Below are positions 37,529 through 46,906 of a DNA stretch of 64,000 bases, in pieces. Every line of letters starts with the position of its first letter. Within the stretch, counting starts at the first letter, position 1. Made by a program: the position numbers and the translations under genes. The DNA is from Gammaproteobacteria bacterium. Its GTDB lineage: Bacteria > Pseudomonadota > Gammaproteobacteria > Pseudomonadales > Pseudohongiellaceae. The stretch covers positions 1-64,000 of the forward strand of contig DUBM01000020.1 in NCBI GenBank assembly GCA_012960305.1, given 5' to 3'. The notes below the pieces were generated by a model. The model ran no database searches, had not been told where the DNA came from, and saw only the letters and a list, made by a program, of their open reading frames with translations.

Positions 37529-38659
37529 ATGAGTCGTCTGCAGGAACTGTGGCAATCCACAGGTATTTACCAGATAGAGTTTACCCAGTTTGTAATGATC
37601 CTTATTGGGTTGATGTTGTTGTATTTAGCAATTAAAAAAGGATTTGAGCCGCTACTGCTTATTCCTATAGGCTTCGGTGGAATTCTCTCAAATATCCCCG
37701 GCGTCGACATAGCAGTTGGTGACGGTATTTTGCATCAATTCTATGTAATGGGTCTGGAAACAGGTGTGTTCCCACTTCTGATATTTATGGGTGTCGGTGC
37801 GATGACTGATTTTGGTCCGCTGCTGGCAAATCCGAAAACGCTATTGTTAGGCGCAGCGGCGCAAGTTGGTATTTTTTCTACTCTGCTAGGCGCGCTGTTC
37901 CTTACAGATATCGGCATCTTCGATTTCACCATCCAACAGGCAGCGGCAATTGGTATCATTGGTGGTGCTGACGGACCAACAGCGATTTATGTTTCTGGTA
38001 TTCTCGCACCTGAACTGCTGGGTGCGATTGCTGTGGCGGCATATTCTTACATGGCCTTGGTTCCTCTTATACAGCCACCAATTATGCGTGCCCTTACATC
38101 CCAGGATGAACGCGAGATTGCTATGACTCAGTTGAGAGTTGTCTCGATAACTGAGAAAATTCTTTTCCCATTGGTATTGCTTATCTTGGTTGCCTTAGTT
38201 GTGCCGAGTGCCGCACCGTTGCTTGGAATGTTTTGTTTTGGCAATTTAATGAAAGAGTGCGGGGTAGTTGATCGTCTTTCCGATACTGCGCAAAATTCTT
38301 TGATAAATATTGTGACGATTCTGCTGGGCCTTTCAGTTGGATCGAAACTAGGTGCTGATCAATTTCTCGTTTCGAGCACGCTGGGGATATTAGCTTTAGG
38401 TATGGTTGCCTTTTCCATTGGTACAGCAGCAGGTGTGCTTATGGCTAAACTGATGAATGTATTTTCCAAACAGAAGATCAATCCTTTAATTGGTGCCGCA
38501 GGAGTTTCAGCCGTGCCCATGGCGGCACGAGTGGCGCATAAAGTTGGACTTGAAGCTAACCCAAATAATTTCTTGTTAATGCATGCGATGGGCCCGAATG
38601 TTGCGGGCGTAATCGGATCTGCAGTGGCAGCTGGGATATTGATTCAGTTCGCAGGATAA
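37529..38659 (+). CDS. oadB: Oxaloacetate decarboxylase beta subunit, Na+ pump
   Basis: This 376-residue membrane protein is the OadB carboxybiotin decarboxylase that exports Na+. Features include [15 protein letters not shown], the conserved [15 protein letters not shown] (the Asp in this loop is part of the Na+ path in characterised homologues) and [19 protein letters not shown] near the C-terminus. It starts 49 nt after oadA. The operon should generate a sodium motive force from oxaloacetate, in keeping with a marine habitat. Confidence 0.95.
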   Translation: MSRLQELWQSTGIYQIEFTQFVMILIGLMLLYLAIKKGFEPLLLIPIGFGGILSNIPGVDIAVGDGILHQFYVMGLETGVFPLLIFMGVGAMTDFGPLLANPKTLLLGAAAQVGIFSTLLGALFLTDIGIFDFTIQQAAAIGIIGGADGPTAIYVSGILAPELLGAIAVAAYSYMALVPLIQPPIMRALTSQDEREIAMTQLRVVSITEKILFPLVLLILVALVVPSAAPLLGMFCFGNLMKECGVVDRLSDTAQNSLINIVTILLGLSVGSKLGADQFLVSSTLGILALGMVAFSIGTAAGVLMAKLMNVFSKQKINPLIGAAGVSAVPMAARVAHKVGLEANPNNFLLMHAMGPNVAGVIGSAVAAGILIQFAG

Positions 38660-38768
38660 ACCCTAGCAAGCAAGTCCATCTAAAAATCACAATTAGATTT
38701 TAAACTTTTAACTCCGCACCCTTTCTTGATTATTTGTCAGACTATTTTTGTGATAGTTATTTACTATC

Positions 38769-39533
38769 TCAAGGTTTGATGAATTTTAGTGTCATCCGGT
38801 CACTTTCACCAATTGTTCTCATTTCTGCACGCAATCCTCGCTTTAGTCTCGACCCCCTTAGAGTTGGTGGTAATGAATAAACCCCATCCGGATATTCCTT
38901 GGTGTCTAATAAGTTGGAGTTTATCTCCGCGCTTTCCAACAACTCGAAACCAGCATTTTCAGCTAACATCTTCACATGGGATTGATTTACATAGCCGTTC
39001 TCCCCTGTAGGGTCTTGAGGTATTGCTTCATTGCCGCGATGATCAACTATCCCAAATAGGCCGCCGGACTTCAATATTTTATAGATTGAATCATAGTATG
39101 CCTGGGCTGGAAAATTGTAGATCATAAATCCATGAGCGCGAAAAACTAAAACTCGATCCGCTCTTTCATTGGCTACGACTCCCACAAACGGTGATTCATC
39201 TGCATCGGCTTGGAGAGGTATATAGTTGCCATTGCCTGCGATATAAGGTTCAAGAATACTTCGATACCAGCCACCTTGGCCTCCTGGCCAGACCTCGACT
39301 ACTGTGAGTTCCGGCCGTACGTCGAAGAAGTCCAAAGTAGGAAGCGGATTCCGATATTGGTTTCTTGCTCGCAGCGCATCAGGACGATTAGGGCTGTCAA
39401 TAAGTTCCTGAAGCCGCGCACGGTTTTCCTCGCTTAAGATATTCTCTTGGGCATTAACCTGGATGTTGAAGACCACCATTGAGATTAGCGCAAAGGAGAA
39501 AAATATTTGTTCAATCGTAATTTTTATAAGCAT
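38769..39533 (-). CDS. Exported methyltransferase-like protein (COG4798 type)
   Basis: The product (254 residues) carries a signal peptide (ending IQVNAQEN) and a Rossmann-like SAM-methyltransferase core: VRPELTVVEVWPGGQGGW for motif I, then DRVLVFRAHGF and ILKSGGLFGIVDHRGN. The family is recurrent in marine bacteria. Export is puzzling because SAM is cytoplasmic, so either the substrate and cofactor are handled differently or the domain no longer methylates. A GAGGA site precedes the ATG. A hairpin without a T-tract (38752-38768) lies just beyond its stop. Confidence 0.8.
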   Translation of the reverse strand: MLIKITIEQIFFSFALISMVVFNIQVNAQENILSEENRARLQELIDSPNRPDALRARNQYRNPLPTLDFFDVRPELTVVEVWPGGQGGWYRSILEPYIAGNGNYIPLQADADESPFVGVVANERADRVLVFRAHGFMIYNFPAQAYYDSIYKILKSGGLFGIVDHRGNEAIPQDPTGENGYVNQSHVKMLAENAGFELLESAEINSNLLDTKEYPDGVYSLPPTLRGSRLKRGLRAEMRTIGESDRMTLKFIKP

Positions 39534-39703
39534 AATTTTTCCTCAATAGATAATGAGAGCAAGTTTTTAGCTGATCTATTACTAGAAGCTTAACAAAATT
39601 AATTAGATGACCAGAAAAAAGCGCGCAAAACTCATCTAAATAAAAGTGAACGGGAGTAACAGGCTTGGAGTGCAATTTCTGAGTAGTAGAGAGTTAGCTA
39701 TCT

Positions 39704-40489
39704 TTAAGACTCATCATCAAACACATTTTGTTCCATCGTCTCTGCTGGTCTATCTGAATGAGGCTTACCAACTAAGCGGGCTGGAACTCCTACGACTGTA
39801 GTATGTGGATCCACATCATTAAGCACAACACTGCCAGCGCCAACTTTGGCTCCCTCTCCAACGATGATACTTCCCAGCACCTTTGCGCCTGCTGATATTA
39901 GTACTCCCGATTTAATTTTCGGGTGGCGATCACCTTGTTCATTGCCAGTTCCACCAAGTGTCACTTGTTGCAAAATGGAAACGTTATCTTCAATTACAGA
40001 AGTTTCTCCAATTACAATACCAGTTGCATGATCGAACATGATGCCTCTGCCCATCATGCAACCTGGATGGATATCCACCGAGAATACTTCTGAATTACGA
40101 CTCTGAATAAAAAGTGCAAGTTCCTGTCTGCTGCTTTTCCATAAGTAGTGAGCTAGCCGGTGTACCTGAATAGACTGAAAACCTTTTAGGTAGAGAATGA
40201 CTGGCAGGTAGGAGCAAATTGCTGCGTCTCTGTCGTATACTGCTTTAATATCGCATACGGCAAATTCAATAATTTCTGGAGACGATTCAAATGCACTGTC
40301 GAATAACTCCCGTACTGTTACCACTGGCATAACATCGTCAGAAAGTTTATTCGCAAGAATGAAACTCAATGCAGAGGCGAGACTGTCATGATTTAAAATA
40401 CAGGCATAGACGTAACTAGCTAGCAAAGGCTCTTGCTGAATTACTTGTTCTGCATCGCGTCTAAGTTGCTGCCAGAGTTCATCAGTCAT
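39704..40489 (-). CDS. cysE: Serine O-acetyltransferase
   Basis: The protein has the CysE N-terminal helical domain (about residues 1-140) and a C-terminal left-handed beta-helix of hexapeptide repeats. The active-site block is VDIHPGCMMGRGIMFDHATG, and GETSVIEDNVSI and VTLGGTGNEQGDRHPKI follow. It acetylates serine from acetyl-CoA in the first step of cysteine synthesis, in the cytoplasm. A good promoter lies about 40 nt upstream. It is a single gene; cysK is not in the window. Confidence 0.93.
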   Translation of the reverse strand: MTDELWQQLRRDAEQVIQQEPLLASYVYACILNHDSLASALSFILANKLSDDVMPVVTVRELFDSAFESSPEIIEFAVCDIKAVYDRDAAICSYLPVILYLKGFQSIQVHRLAHYLWKSSRQELALFIQSRNSEVFSVDIHPGCMMGRGIMFDHATGIVIGETSVIEDNVSILQQVTLGGTGNEQGDRHPKIKSGVLISAGAKVLGSIIVGEGAKVGAGSVVLNDVDPHTTVVGVPARLVGKPHSDRPAETMEQNVFDDES

Positions 40490-40521
40490 TGATTTATGCC
40501 AACGTAGATTGAGGAAGCCCG

Positions 40522-40549
40522 ATTATAAGGCCTCACTGCAGGGATTCAA
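40522..40549 (-). promoter_or_regulatory. Promoter of cysE
   Basis: Read on the minus strand, TTGAAT (40549-40544) and a perfect TATAAT (40527-40522) are separated by 16 nt, a standard sigma-70 arrangement. Transcription would start near 40515, leaving a leader of about 25 nt before the cysE ATG at 40489. Confidence 0.6.
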
Positions 40550-40709
40550 GGCCGCGAGTTGTAAGTCAGGTGGCTATTGTTAACTGGTGAATAAGAAATT
40601 TATGAGGTTTTTAGTTCACACTAACTTAGCTCGGTACCTAGTATGTACTTCGAGTAGTTGCCGCCGAGATTGATATTAAAAAGTTTAATCCGGTCATGGA
40701 TAAACCCGA

Positions 40710-41001
40710 TTACTCGCTTGGAGGACCAAATTCCAGAATTTTAGCGGCACTCGGTCCAGGGTCAGGCCAATTTAGCTCAAATCGACTCCAGTCGGCGGAG
40801 CTAGTAATACCTATGTGCAGTAATGCGCGATCCTGGGGGAATAGAATTTATAGCGGAATTATGGGCTGAAACTTCATCCATTGTTAGAATCTCATAAGAA
40901 TATTTGACTTGCTCAGTTACACAGACAAAACCCTTATTTCGCGCAATCTGTATTTCTTGGGTAAAACTCATGGTGCTGGCAAGTCCAATCAGACTCAACA
41001 A
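40710..41001 (-). pseudogene. Small secreted protein gene broken by a frameshift
   Basis: Two adjacent minus-strand frames together look like one protein. The first (41001 down to about 40840) has a signal-like start (LLSLIGLASTMSFTQE) and reads to NSAINSIP. The second (about 40845 to the stop at 40710-40712) reads QDRALLHIGITSSADWSR and ends AAKILEFGPPSE. They join cleanly if one C is removed from the run of five Cs near 40839, giving about 97 residues. The true start is unclear: only a TTG without a ribosome-binding site is available. I do not recognise the family. It may be a pseudogene, a phase-variable gene or a sequencing error. Confidence 0.45.
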
Positions 41002-41114
41002 AAGGAATGGATTAACGTGCGTTTAAATCATAAGCCAGGCTCAGTAGTTTGGATTCAAATTGACTGCCTTGAGAAGGCACCAGGTTCTTCGATGATAGAG
41101 TGAATTCTTCCCCT

Positions 41115-41137
41115 CGATAGAAAGTGGAATTCTATCG
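41115..41137. other. Perfect 8-bp hairpin upstream of the NTF2-like gene
   Basis: CGATAGAA (41115-41122) pairs with TTCTATCG (41130-41137) around a 7-nt loop. It lies between the broken small gene and a TATAAT-like element at 41181-41186 that may belong to the promoter of the next gene. No T-run follows, so it is not a typical terminator. Confidence 0.4.
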
Positions 41138-41294
41138 GCTCAAAAGTTCCAGAACATTCTAAGTGGAGGCTTATTTTTAGTATAATTATCAATGGGGTAG
41201 TTGGCCAAGCACAGGGAAATATTTATTTCCTTCTATATATGATACTAGAATGCAGCTAGTATTCCCCTAGTCGAATAATTACCAAAAGAGCATC

Positions 41295-42224
41295 ATGGTT
41301 AATCAATTGCCTAATCTCAACAAAAGCCTCCTTGCCTGGATAGCCCTAAGCGGATTTTTCTCTGTAAATGCCCAGGAGCAAAGCCAGCAACAATACTGGT
41401 TTGAGTTGGTAGCGAGAGACCAGTCTTTCTCCGATAGTGCTTCTCGGGAGGGTCGCGCTTCAGCATTTCGCGAATTTCTCGGCGAGGGTTCTGTGGTATT
41501 TCGTCCAGGCGGGCCGAAAGATGCCCAGGACATTTATGCTATAGATAATTTTCAAGGAAACGAAATTAGCTGGAAGGCACATTATGTAGATGTATCTAGG
41601 GATGGTGACTTGGGCCTTTCTGCAGGACCTCTAATTATTATAGGAGATGAGGATAACCCGGGCGATACGTGGGGCCATATGGTTTCGATTTGGCGTAAAC
41701 AGGAAGTAAACTGGCAGTTAATGGCAGATATCGTAGTAAATATCCCAGGGGTTTTGAGTTTAGAAGTAGAGCCTAATTTCGAGGATACGCAGCCGGTATT
41801 AGAAGAAACTGCCCATCCGGAAGTTGTAAGCGATGCAGCGCACACTTTGCAGGATCTAATTGATGCCGACAATCTCTTCGGTTTGTCGATTAATTTTCGC
41901 GGAGGACAACGGGCATTACTCAGATATGGATTAGAAAATGCCAGAGTCTACTTGCCAGGCATGGCACCAGCAGTTGGCGCCGACGCTGCTAGTTCGGTGT
42001 ACGGTGCTTACTTGGATAGCCAGCTATTTACTACAAACCCGATTGCCCTAAGTTATGTTGGTGGTTATTTATCGACATCAAAAGAGATGGGCTATACCTA
42101 TGGCACCATGGCTACTAATGGTGATGAAGCAGATCAAGTGTTTCAGACGAGTTATCTTCGGCTCTGGCGGTTTACTAATACCAATGAATGGAAGATAGCA
42201 GTTGAAATGCTAAGTCCTTTCTAA
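41295..42224 (+). CDS. Secreted protein with tandem NTF2/SnoaL-like domains
   Basis: The 309-residue protein starts with a signal peptide ending FFSVNAQEQ. Two NTF2-like (DUF4440/SnoaL-type) regions seem to follow: residues about 30-155, with YWFELVARDQSFSDSASREG and WGHMVSIWRK, and about 180-305, with LYGLENARVYLPGM-like YGLENARVYLPGM and TSYLRLWRFTNTNEWKI. The repeated end pattern (W-x-x-M or W-x-x-x-x-E) supports tandem copies. Family members bind or convert small molecules in a cone-shaped pocket; the ligand is unknown. It is probably a single-gene unit. Confidence 0.65.
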   Translation: MVNQLPNLNKSLLAWIALSGFFSVNAQEQSQQQYWFELVARDQSFSDSASREGRASAFREFLGEGSVVFRPGGPKDAQDIYAIDNFQGNEISWKAHYVDVSRDGDLGLSAGPLIIIGDEDNPGDTWGHMVSIWRKQEVNWQLMADIVVNIPGVLSLEVEPNFEDTQPVLEETAHPEVVSDAAHTLQDLIDADNLFGLSINFRGGQRALLRYGLENARVYLPGMAPAVGADAASSVYGAYLDSQLFTTNPIALSYVGGYLSTSKEMGYTYGTMATNGDEADQVFQTSYLRLWRFTNTNEWKIAVEMLSPF

Positions 42225-42251
42225 GTGTTTTTAACTATCGTTTAATCGCCA

Positions 42252-44186
42252 TTAATTATTCACTCTGATCTGACGCTTCCCATAACTTGTGGCATTACCC
42301 AGAGAATCAATAATCTTAATTTCGATATCATGGGTACCATTTTCAATCGAGTGTGAGTCCAATACATAGTCAAAGCCGATGTTTGGGGCGTTGGGATCTG
42401 ATTTCACACCGATTTGTTCGACTACGTCGCTGCGAGCAATTCCGTAGTTAAGCGTGGCTATGGAATTTTGATCGATGACTAGCTCGATTTCGTCTATGCC
42501 CAAATCTTCGTTAAATGCCCAGCCGGTAATAAGAAGATCATTCTGAACGGATTCACCTTCTATTGGCAGGTCGATCCAAGCCCTCGGTGGGTAGGGGCAG
42601 GGGAAAGATCGATAGTCAGGATCACTAGTTCTGTCGACGACGCGATTAGCTATAAAAAAGCTAAATGTTTTATCGCCATTGAAGAGTGATAGCTCGTCAA
42701 TTAATTCAATACTGTCCACATGCTTGCAGATACTGTCTAATACAGAGTGTTTATCAAGGATGGTTAGTGTGGAATCTTCTGTAATAAACATTAATGGTCT
42801 GCCGGTGAAATCCAGTAGACCGGATTCACCTTTTCCCCATAGTTGGTATTGAGCGATTCGGCCGTCACGTACTGCCTTGTCTTTATCGAGGGTGAGGGCG
42901 TTTGCAGTGAGTCCATTAAACTCTAACTGTGCCGACGTATAGTAGTTGTCACTGACCAAGATAGAAAATCTAGATGGCATTTTCTCAGCAAGTAACTTTT
43001 CGGTAAACCCAGAAAACTCTTTCCAACCAGCCATTTTATTTGACAACACTCCTGTGCCAACTAGAGGTTGTAATTGATATTGAAATGCTTGAGAACCGAC
43101 GCCAATTAAGGCAATTAGGCTGCCACTGAAACCCAAACCTAAGATGCTGCAAATGAGATATTTTGCAGTAATGGGTTTCCAGCGTTTAGCTATTAGTTCG
43201 TGTAAATCCCTAAGAGCTGAGGGCACAAAAACCAGGAGCGGGAAGTATCCTGGCAATGGCCAGTGGATTGATGTGCTGGTGGCATCTGTCCAAGGAGCCA
43301 ACACGAGATAGACGGTGAGGTTAGTTAAAGCGAAACACAGCAATAAAATAGCTACCTGATTACCTTCTTTGGCTGATTGCCAAAGTTTCCACGCAGTAAA
43401 AGCTAATACTGCATACAGCGGCGGGGTAACCAAGCCAGCTTGCTTAAAAAGATGCAGGAGGCCGCTGGCTTGAAATTCCCATGGGTGCCTATCAACAAAA
43501 TAAAAATTGGCGCTACTCAGTTCATTGGCAAGATTGAACCATATGATCGGGACTAGTCCGAGGCTGGCGATAGCTATGCTGACCCAAAGCCGTGAGTTAG
43601 CCCAATGCTGACGGGTAATAGACGAGAAGCTTAAAAATATAATTGCTGCTAAGGGGTAAAGAAAGAAGCGATAGTGTGTGCTCAGGCCAAGAGCTACCAA
43701 GAGCCCAGCACTGCACCAGTACCTAAAGTCATTAGTTCTTAATGCGCGCTCAAAGCAACCAAGTGAAAACAAACCAAAAAAAAGTAAAGGGACATCTGGC
43801 ACTGCCAGGAGGCCTAAGAAAGCACCCAGAGGCAAACAGAGAGAAATTGCAGCCGACTCCAGCGCTTGTTTTTTATCTGTTATTGGTTTTGCTAACCAGT
43901 ACATCAAGAATGGAGTGCAGCTGCCTAAGATTAGAAATAAGGAGCGCGCTGCAAGAGCACTACCATTTTCCATTGATGACCCTGCCCCAATAAGAAGTGC
44001 GGTCATGAATGGAAGGTCACTATACGCTAAGGCGGGCAAAGTAGAAGCTTGCCAGTAGAATACTTCGTCGCTATAGAGATCCAATACACTTGCCAGGAAT
44101 AGTTTGGTGCAGAGAATAATGACGAAAGCAAATAAGAATAGCTTATGGGTCGGAAATTTAATTACCGATTGATGAGATTCCAGCAA
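42252..44186 (-). CDS. GT39/ArnT-type membrane glycosyltransferase
   Basis: The 644-residue protein is a GT-C enzyme of the PMT/ArnT kind. Its first luminal loop has YSDEVFYWQASTLPALAYSD, with the catalytic acidic residue in the conserved S-D-E-x-x-Y-W context, followed by about ten membrane helices. The last 90 residues (about 545-640) form a soluble domain with an Ig-like look (IDLPIEGESVQNDLLITGWA...). Such enzymes move a sugar from a polyprenyl phosphate donor to a lipid or protein in the periplasm. The start is a TTG with GGGAG upstream, only 13 nt after the feoB stop, so it is probably co-transcribed with feoAB. Confidence 0.85.
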   Translation of the reverse strand: MLESHQSVIKFPTHKLFLFAFVIILCTKLFLASVLDLYSDEVFYWQASTLPALAYSDLPFMTALLIGAGSSMENGSALAARSLFLILGSCTPFLMYWLAKPITDKKQALESAAISLCLPLGAFLGLLAVPDVPLLFFGLFSLGCFERALRTNDFRYWCSAGLLVALGLSTHYRFFLYPLAAIIFLSFSSITRQHWANSRLWVSIAIASLGLVPIIWFNLANELSSANFYFVDRHPWEFQASGLLHLFKQAGLVTPPLYAVLAFTAWKLWQSAKEGNQVAILLLCFALTNLTVYLVLAPWTDATSTSIHWPLPGYFPLLVFVPSALRDLHELIAKRWKPITAKYLICSILGLGFSGSLIALIGVGSQAFQYQLQPLVGTGVLSNKMAGWKEFSGFTEKLLAEKMPSRFSILVSDNYYTSAQLEFNGLTANALTLDKDKAVRDGRIAQYQLWGKGESGLLDFTGRPLMFITEDSTLTILDKHSVLDSICKHVDSIELIDELSLFNGDKTFSFFIANRVVDRTSDPDYRSFPCPYPPRAWIDLPIEGESVQNDLLITGWAFNEDLGIDEIELVIDQNSIATLNYGIARSDVVEQIGVKSDPNAPNIGFDYVLDSHSIENGTHDIEIKIIDSLGNATSYGKRQIRVNN

Positions 44187-44199
44187 TGCAGTACTCCCG

Positions 44200-46320
44200 C
44201 TATAATTGAATAGCCTGGATTCTATTCTTGGGTACCATTTTACTCGAGAGCTTTTTCAGATTCGCGATGAACATGAATAGAATCGATAACATGGAAAAAA
44301 TCCAGATAGACGAGAATAAGGGGTTTACAGGGAAAGTGCCAATTTGATAAATAACTGTCGCAGTTATGTAAGCTAGGCCCGTGCACCAACTGAAGATGAG
44401 CATAGTCCAGCGCCAACCAGCTTCTTTGCTCACTGCACCTAAAACGGCTACACAAGGTGCGTAAAGTAAGACAAATACGAGATAACAAAAGGCGGCAAAA
44501 GGGCCGGAAAATAATGATGCCATGTTGGTTAGAGTGCTGGTTTCAACTTCTTGATCTTCTGCAACGGCTTCGACGTCACTAACATCGCCAATAGAAATAC
44601 CAAGAGGGTCAGTCAGACTTCCGCTAAGAGCGGAGAGCTCGTTACCAATGGACTTAAATGCTTCTCCGGCAGCGGCGATAAGGTCCGGTGGACTGCCGTC
44701 GTCAGGTGAGCCGGCAGGCTCGCTATAAAGTGCATCCAAAGTTCCTACTATTGCTTCCTTAGCGAACATTCCGGTAAAGAGACCAACTGTGGCTGGCCAA
44801 TTTTCTTCTTTTAATCCGAGCGGTGAGAAGGCGGGAGTTATAGATTTTCCAATGACACTTAGAACTGAATTCTCAGAATCCTCGTTACCGAATTTGAAGT
44901 CCGTACTTAGTGAGTTTAAAAAGCTCAATACGATAACGACACCGACAATGGTTTTACCTGCTCGAAAAATAAAACCTTTAAGTCGAAACCACGTTGTTAG
45001 CAAAATGTTCCGAACGACGGGGACATGATAGGCAGGCATCTCTTGAAAGGAGGGTGTTATTTCATCAGTAAATAGTTGCTTGCGAAATACCCAGCCGGTA
45101 AAAACAGCAAGAGCAATCCCCAGCAAATAAAGACCAAATACGATGTTCTGACCATTTTCTTGGAAAAATGCTGCAGCGAACAGGACATACACTGTTAAGC
45201 GAGCACCGCAACTCATAAAGGGGGCCATAGAAATTGTCAGTAGTCTATCGCTGTCGCGATTTAGGCTGCGGGCAGCCATTACGGCTGGGACATTGCAACC
45301 AAAACCAACGATGAGAGGAACAAAGGCATTTCCTGGCAGACCGATACCGCCCATGAGTCGATCTATTACAAATGCAGCTCGAGACATATAACCGGAATCT
45401 TCAAGTATAGACAAACAAAGATAGAGAAATCCAATCACTGGAATAAATGTTGCCACCAACGTTATGCCGCCACCTACACCTTGTGCCAGTAGAGTGATAA
45501 AAACGTCCGGAGTCGATATTGATTCCAATATCCAGGTAGTTCCTTCCACCAACACAGCGTCAAACAGAATATCGAAGAAATCGATGAACACTGCTCCAAG
45601 GTTTACTGCCACCGTAAACATTAGGTAAATCATGAAGAGAAAAAACGGAACGCCGAGCCAGCGATTTAGCAGGACATTATCGATGCTCTCTGACAAACTG
45701 TGATGAGTTGGGGACATCTCCATCACGCCATTCACCAGTTGTTTAGATTTGTGGTATCGCCGCAGTATTCGATCGTCGTTGTCTTCAGCGACGTCAGGCT
45801 TCACTGTAAGTCCAGCAGAATGAGGCTTGGAAATAATCACCTGCAGATTCTCAAGCAGATGATTAACACCTTGTTTTCTGGAGGCCACCATTGCTGTCAC
45901 AGGCACTGATAACTGCTTAGCCAATGTGTTTGGTGTAATACTCATTCCCTGCTGTTCTGCCACATCCAACATATTAAGGACAATGACCAATGGGATGTTT
46001 TTTTCCAGCAATTGCTGGGTAAGGACTAGGCTTCTTTCGAGGTTGCTGGCATCTACAATATTGACGATCAAGGTAATGTCACTTTCTTCAAGGTAATCCT
46101 GGGCAATCTGCTCATCGATTCCTTGAAAATCTTGTTCTAAAGAATAGATTCCAGGGAGGTCGACCAATTCACAGGGCTGATTGTCTATCTCAAAAAAACC
46201 GAATTTTTTTTCCACTGTGACGCCAGGCCAATTTCCAACTTTTTGCCTCGCGCCAGTTAAAATATTAAATAGCGTTGTTTTGCCACAGTTAGGATTGCCA
46301 ATGAGTGCGATGTGTTGCAT
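44200..46320 (-). CDS. feoB: Ferrous iron transport protein B
   Basis: The 706-residue protein has an N-terminal GTPase domain (P-loop GNPNCGKTT at residues 8-16, DLPGIYSL switch region, NMLDV as the N-x-x-D element) and a membrane domain with two Gate repeats (FVPLIVGFGCNVPAVMA and LFTGMFAKEAIVGTL). It imports Fe2+ across the inner membrane. It starts 4 nt after feoA. An insertion of about 70 residues between the last Gate motif and the final helices is typical of gammaproteobacterial FeoB. No feoC-like gene is present. Confidence 0.96.
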   Translation of the reverse strand: MQHIALIGNPNCGKTTLFNILTGARQKVGNWPGVTVEKKFGFFEIDNQPCELVDLPGIYSLEQDFQGIDEQIAQDYLEESDITLIVNIVDASNLERSLVLTQQLLEKNIPLVIVLNMLDVAEQQGMSITPNTLAKQLSVPVTAMVASRKQGVNHLLENLQVIISKPHSAGLTVKPDVAEDNDDRILRRYHKSKQLVNGVMEMSPTHHSLSESIDNVLLNRWLGVPFFLFMIYLMFTVAVNLGAVFIDFFDILFDAVLVEGTTWILESISTPDVFITLLAQGVGGGITLVATFIPVIGFLYLCLSILEDSGYMSRAAFVIDRLMGGIGLPGNAFVPLIVGFGCNVPAVMAARSLNRDSDRLLTISMAPFMSCGARLTVYVLFAAAFFQENGQNIVFGLYLLGIALAVFTGWVFRKQLFTDEITPSFQEMPAYHVPVVRNILLTTWFRLKGFIFRAGKTIVGVVIVLSFLNSLSTDFKFGNEDSENSVLSVIGKSITPAFSPLGLKEENWPATVGLFTGMFAKEAIVGTLDALYSEPAGSPDDGSPPDLIAAAGEAFKSIGNELSALSGSLTDPLGISIGDVSDVEAVAEDQEVETSTLTNMASLFSGPFAAFCYLVFVLLYAPCVAVLGAVSKEAGWRWTMLIFSWCTGLAYITATVIYQIGTFPVNPLFSSIWIFSMLSILFMFIANLKKLSSKMVPKNRIQAIQL

Positions 46321-46324
46321 GAAT

Positions 46325-46561
46325 TTACTGTTTTTCCACGGTGATAATGTTGGCTTCAGTTCGACGAATACTCACGAAGCTACCACCAATTTTCACCTGC
46401 ATTGGGTCTCCGAGGGGGGCGAATCGGAGTATTTCTAAAGATGAGCCAGGAATAATACCGAGAGCGTACAGCCGACTCTTTAATTCTGGAGGTTCCGATG
46501 CTATTTCTACAACAACACAGCGATCTCCGCTAGATGCATTGGAAAGGATAGATTGAGCCAT
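46325..46561 (-). CDS. feoA: Ferrous iron transport protein A
   Basis: The 78-residue SH3-like protein matches FeoA: CVVVEIASEPPELKSRLYAL, GIIPGSSLEILRFAPLGDP and a final V-x-I-R-R-x-E-A region. FeoA binds FeoB and is required for Fe2+ uptake. It is the first gene of the feoA-feoB-glycosyltransferase unit, and its promoter region faces bfd with a Fur-like site in between. Confidence 0.92.
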   Translation of the reverse strand: MAQSILSNASSGDRCVVVEIASEPPELKSRLYALGIIPGSSLEILRFAPLGDPMQVKIGGSFVSIRRTEANIITVEKQ

Positions 46562-46662
46562 TATTACGCCAAAAAGTATTTAAAACAAATACTTATAAAC
46601 AACTTCGAAGAAAGATTTAAGATGCTGACTGATATATTAAAGTAGCAGATCTAAATCTAGTT

Positions 46663-46681
46663 GACAATCATTCTCATTATC
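46663..46681. promoter_or_regulatory. Fur-box-like operator between feoA and bfd
   Basis: Read on the minus strand, the 19 bases GATAATGAGAATGATTGTC match the Fur consensus GATAATGATAATCATTATC at 16 positions. On the plus strand, TTGACA (46661-46666) and TACATT (46685-46690) are a likely bfd promoter, and the site covers its spacer. It probably represses bfd and feoAB when iron is plentiful. Confidence 0.8.
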
Positions 46682-46714
46682 ATTTACATTGTACACTCAG
46701 TTTGAGGGCACGTT

Positions 46715-46906
46715 ATGTACGTATGTATTTGCAGACAAATTACTGATCACCAGATTCGCGACGTTTGTCGTGGTGGTGCAAGTAGTTTGACGGATGTGCG
46801 TACCAAACTAGGTGTTGCTAGTGAGTGTGGTAAGTGTGGTAAATTAGCTCAAACTATCGTGAATGAATACAACAAAGCAGCAATTTTTGTGAACGCCGCC
46901 TGCTAG
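46715..46906 (+). CDS. bfd: Bacterioferritin-associated ferredoxin
   Basis: The 63-residue protein has the BFD-like [2Fe-2S] fold with four ligands C4, C6, C38 and C41 (C-x-C at the start, C-x-x-C in SECGKCGKL). It reduces bacterioferritin to release stored iron. It is divergent from feoA and shares the Fur-like site. The partner bacterioferritin gene lies 378 bp downstream in the same direction. Confidence 0.92.
   Translation: MYVCICRQITDHQIRDVCRGGASSLTDVRTKLGVASECGKCGKLAQTIVNEYNKAAIFVNAAC

Noticed and set aside
38752..38768. GATAGT-TATTT-ACTATC hairpin as a terminator for the methyltransferase-like gene
   Set aside because: The stem is only 6 bp and AT-rich, with no T-run in the transcript direction, so it was mentioned but not called.
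43678..44058. Plus-strand frame of 126 codons across the glycosyltransferase
   Set aside because: It is antisense to the GT39/ArnT-type gene, lacks a ribosome-binding site and has no family match.
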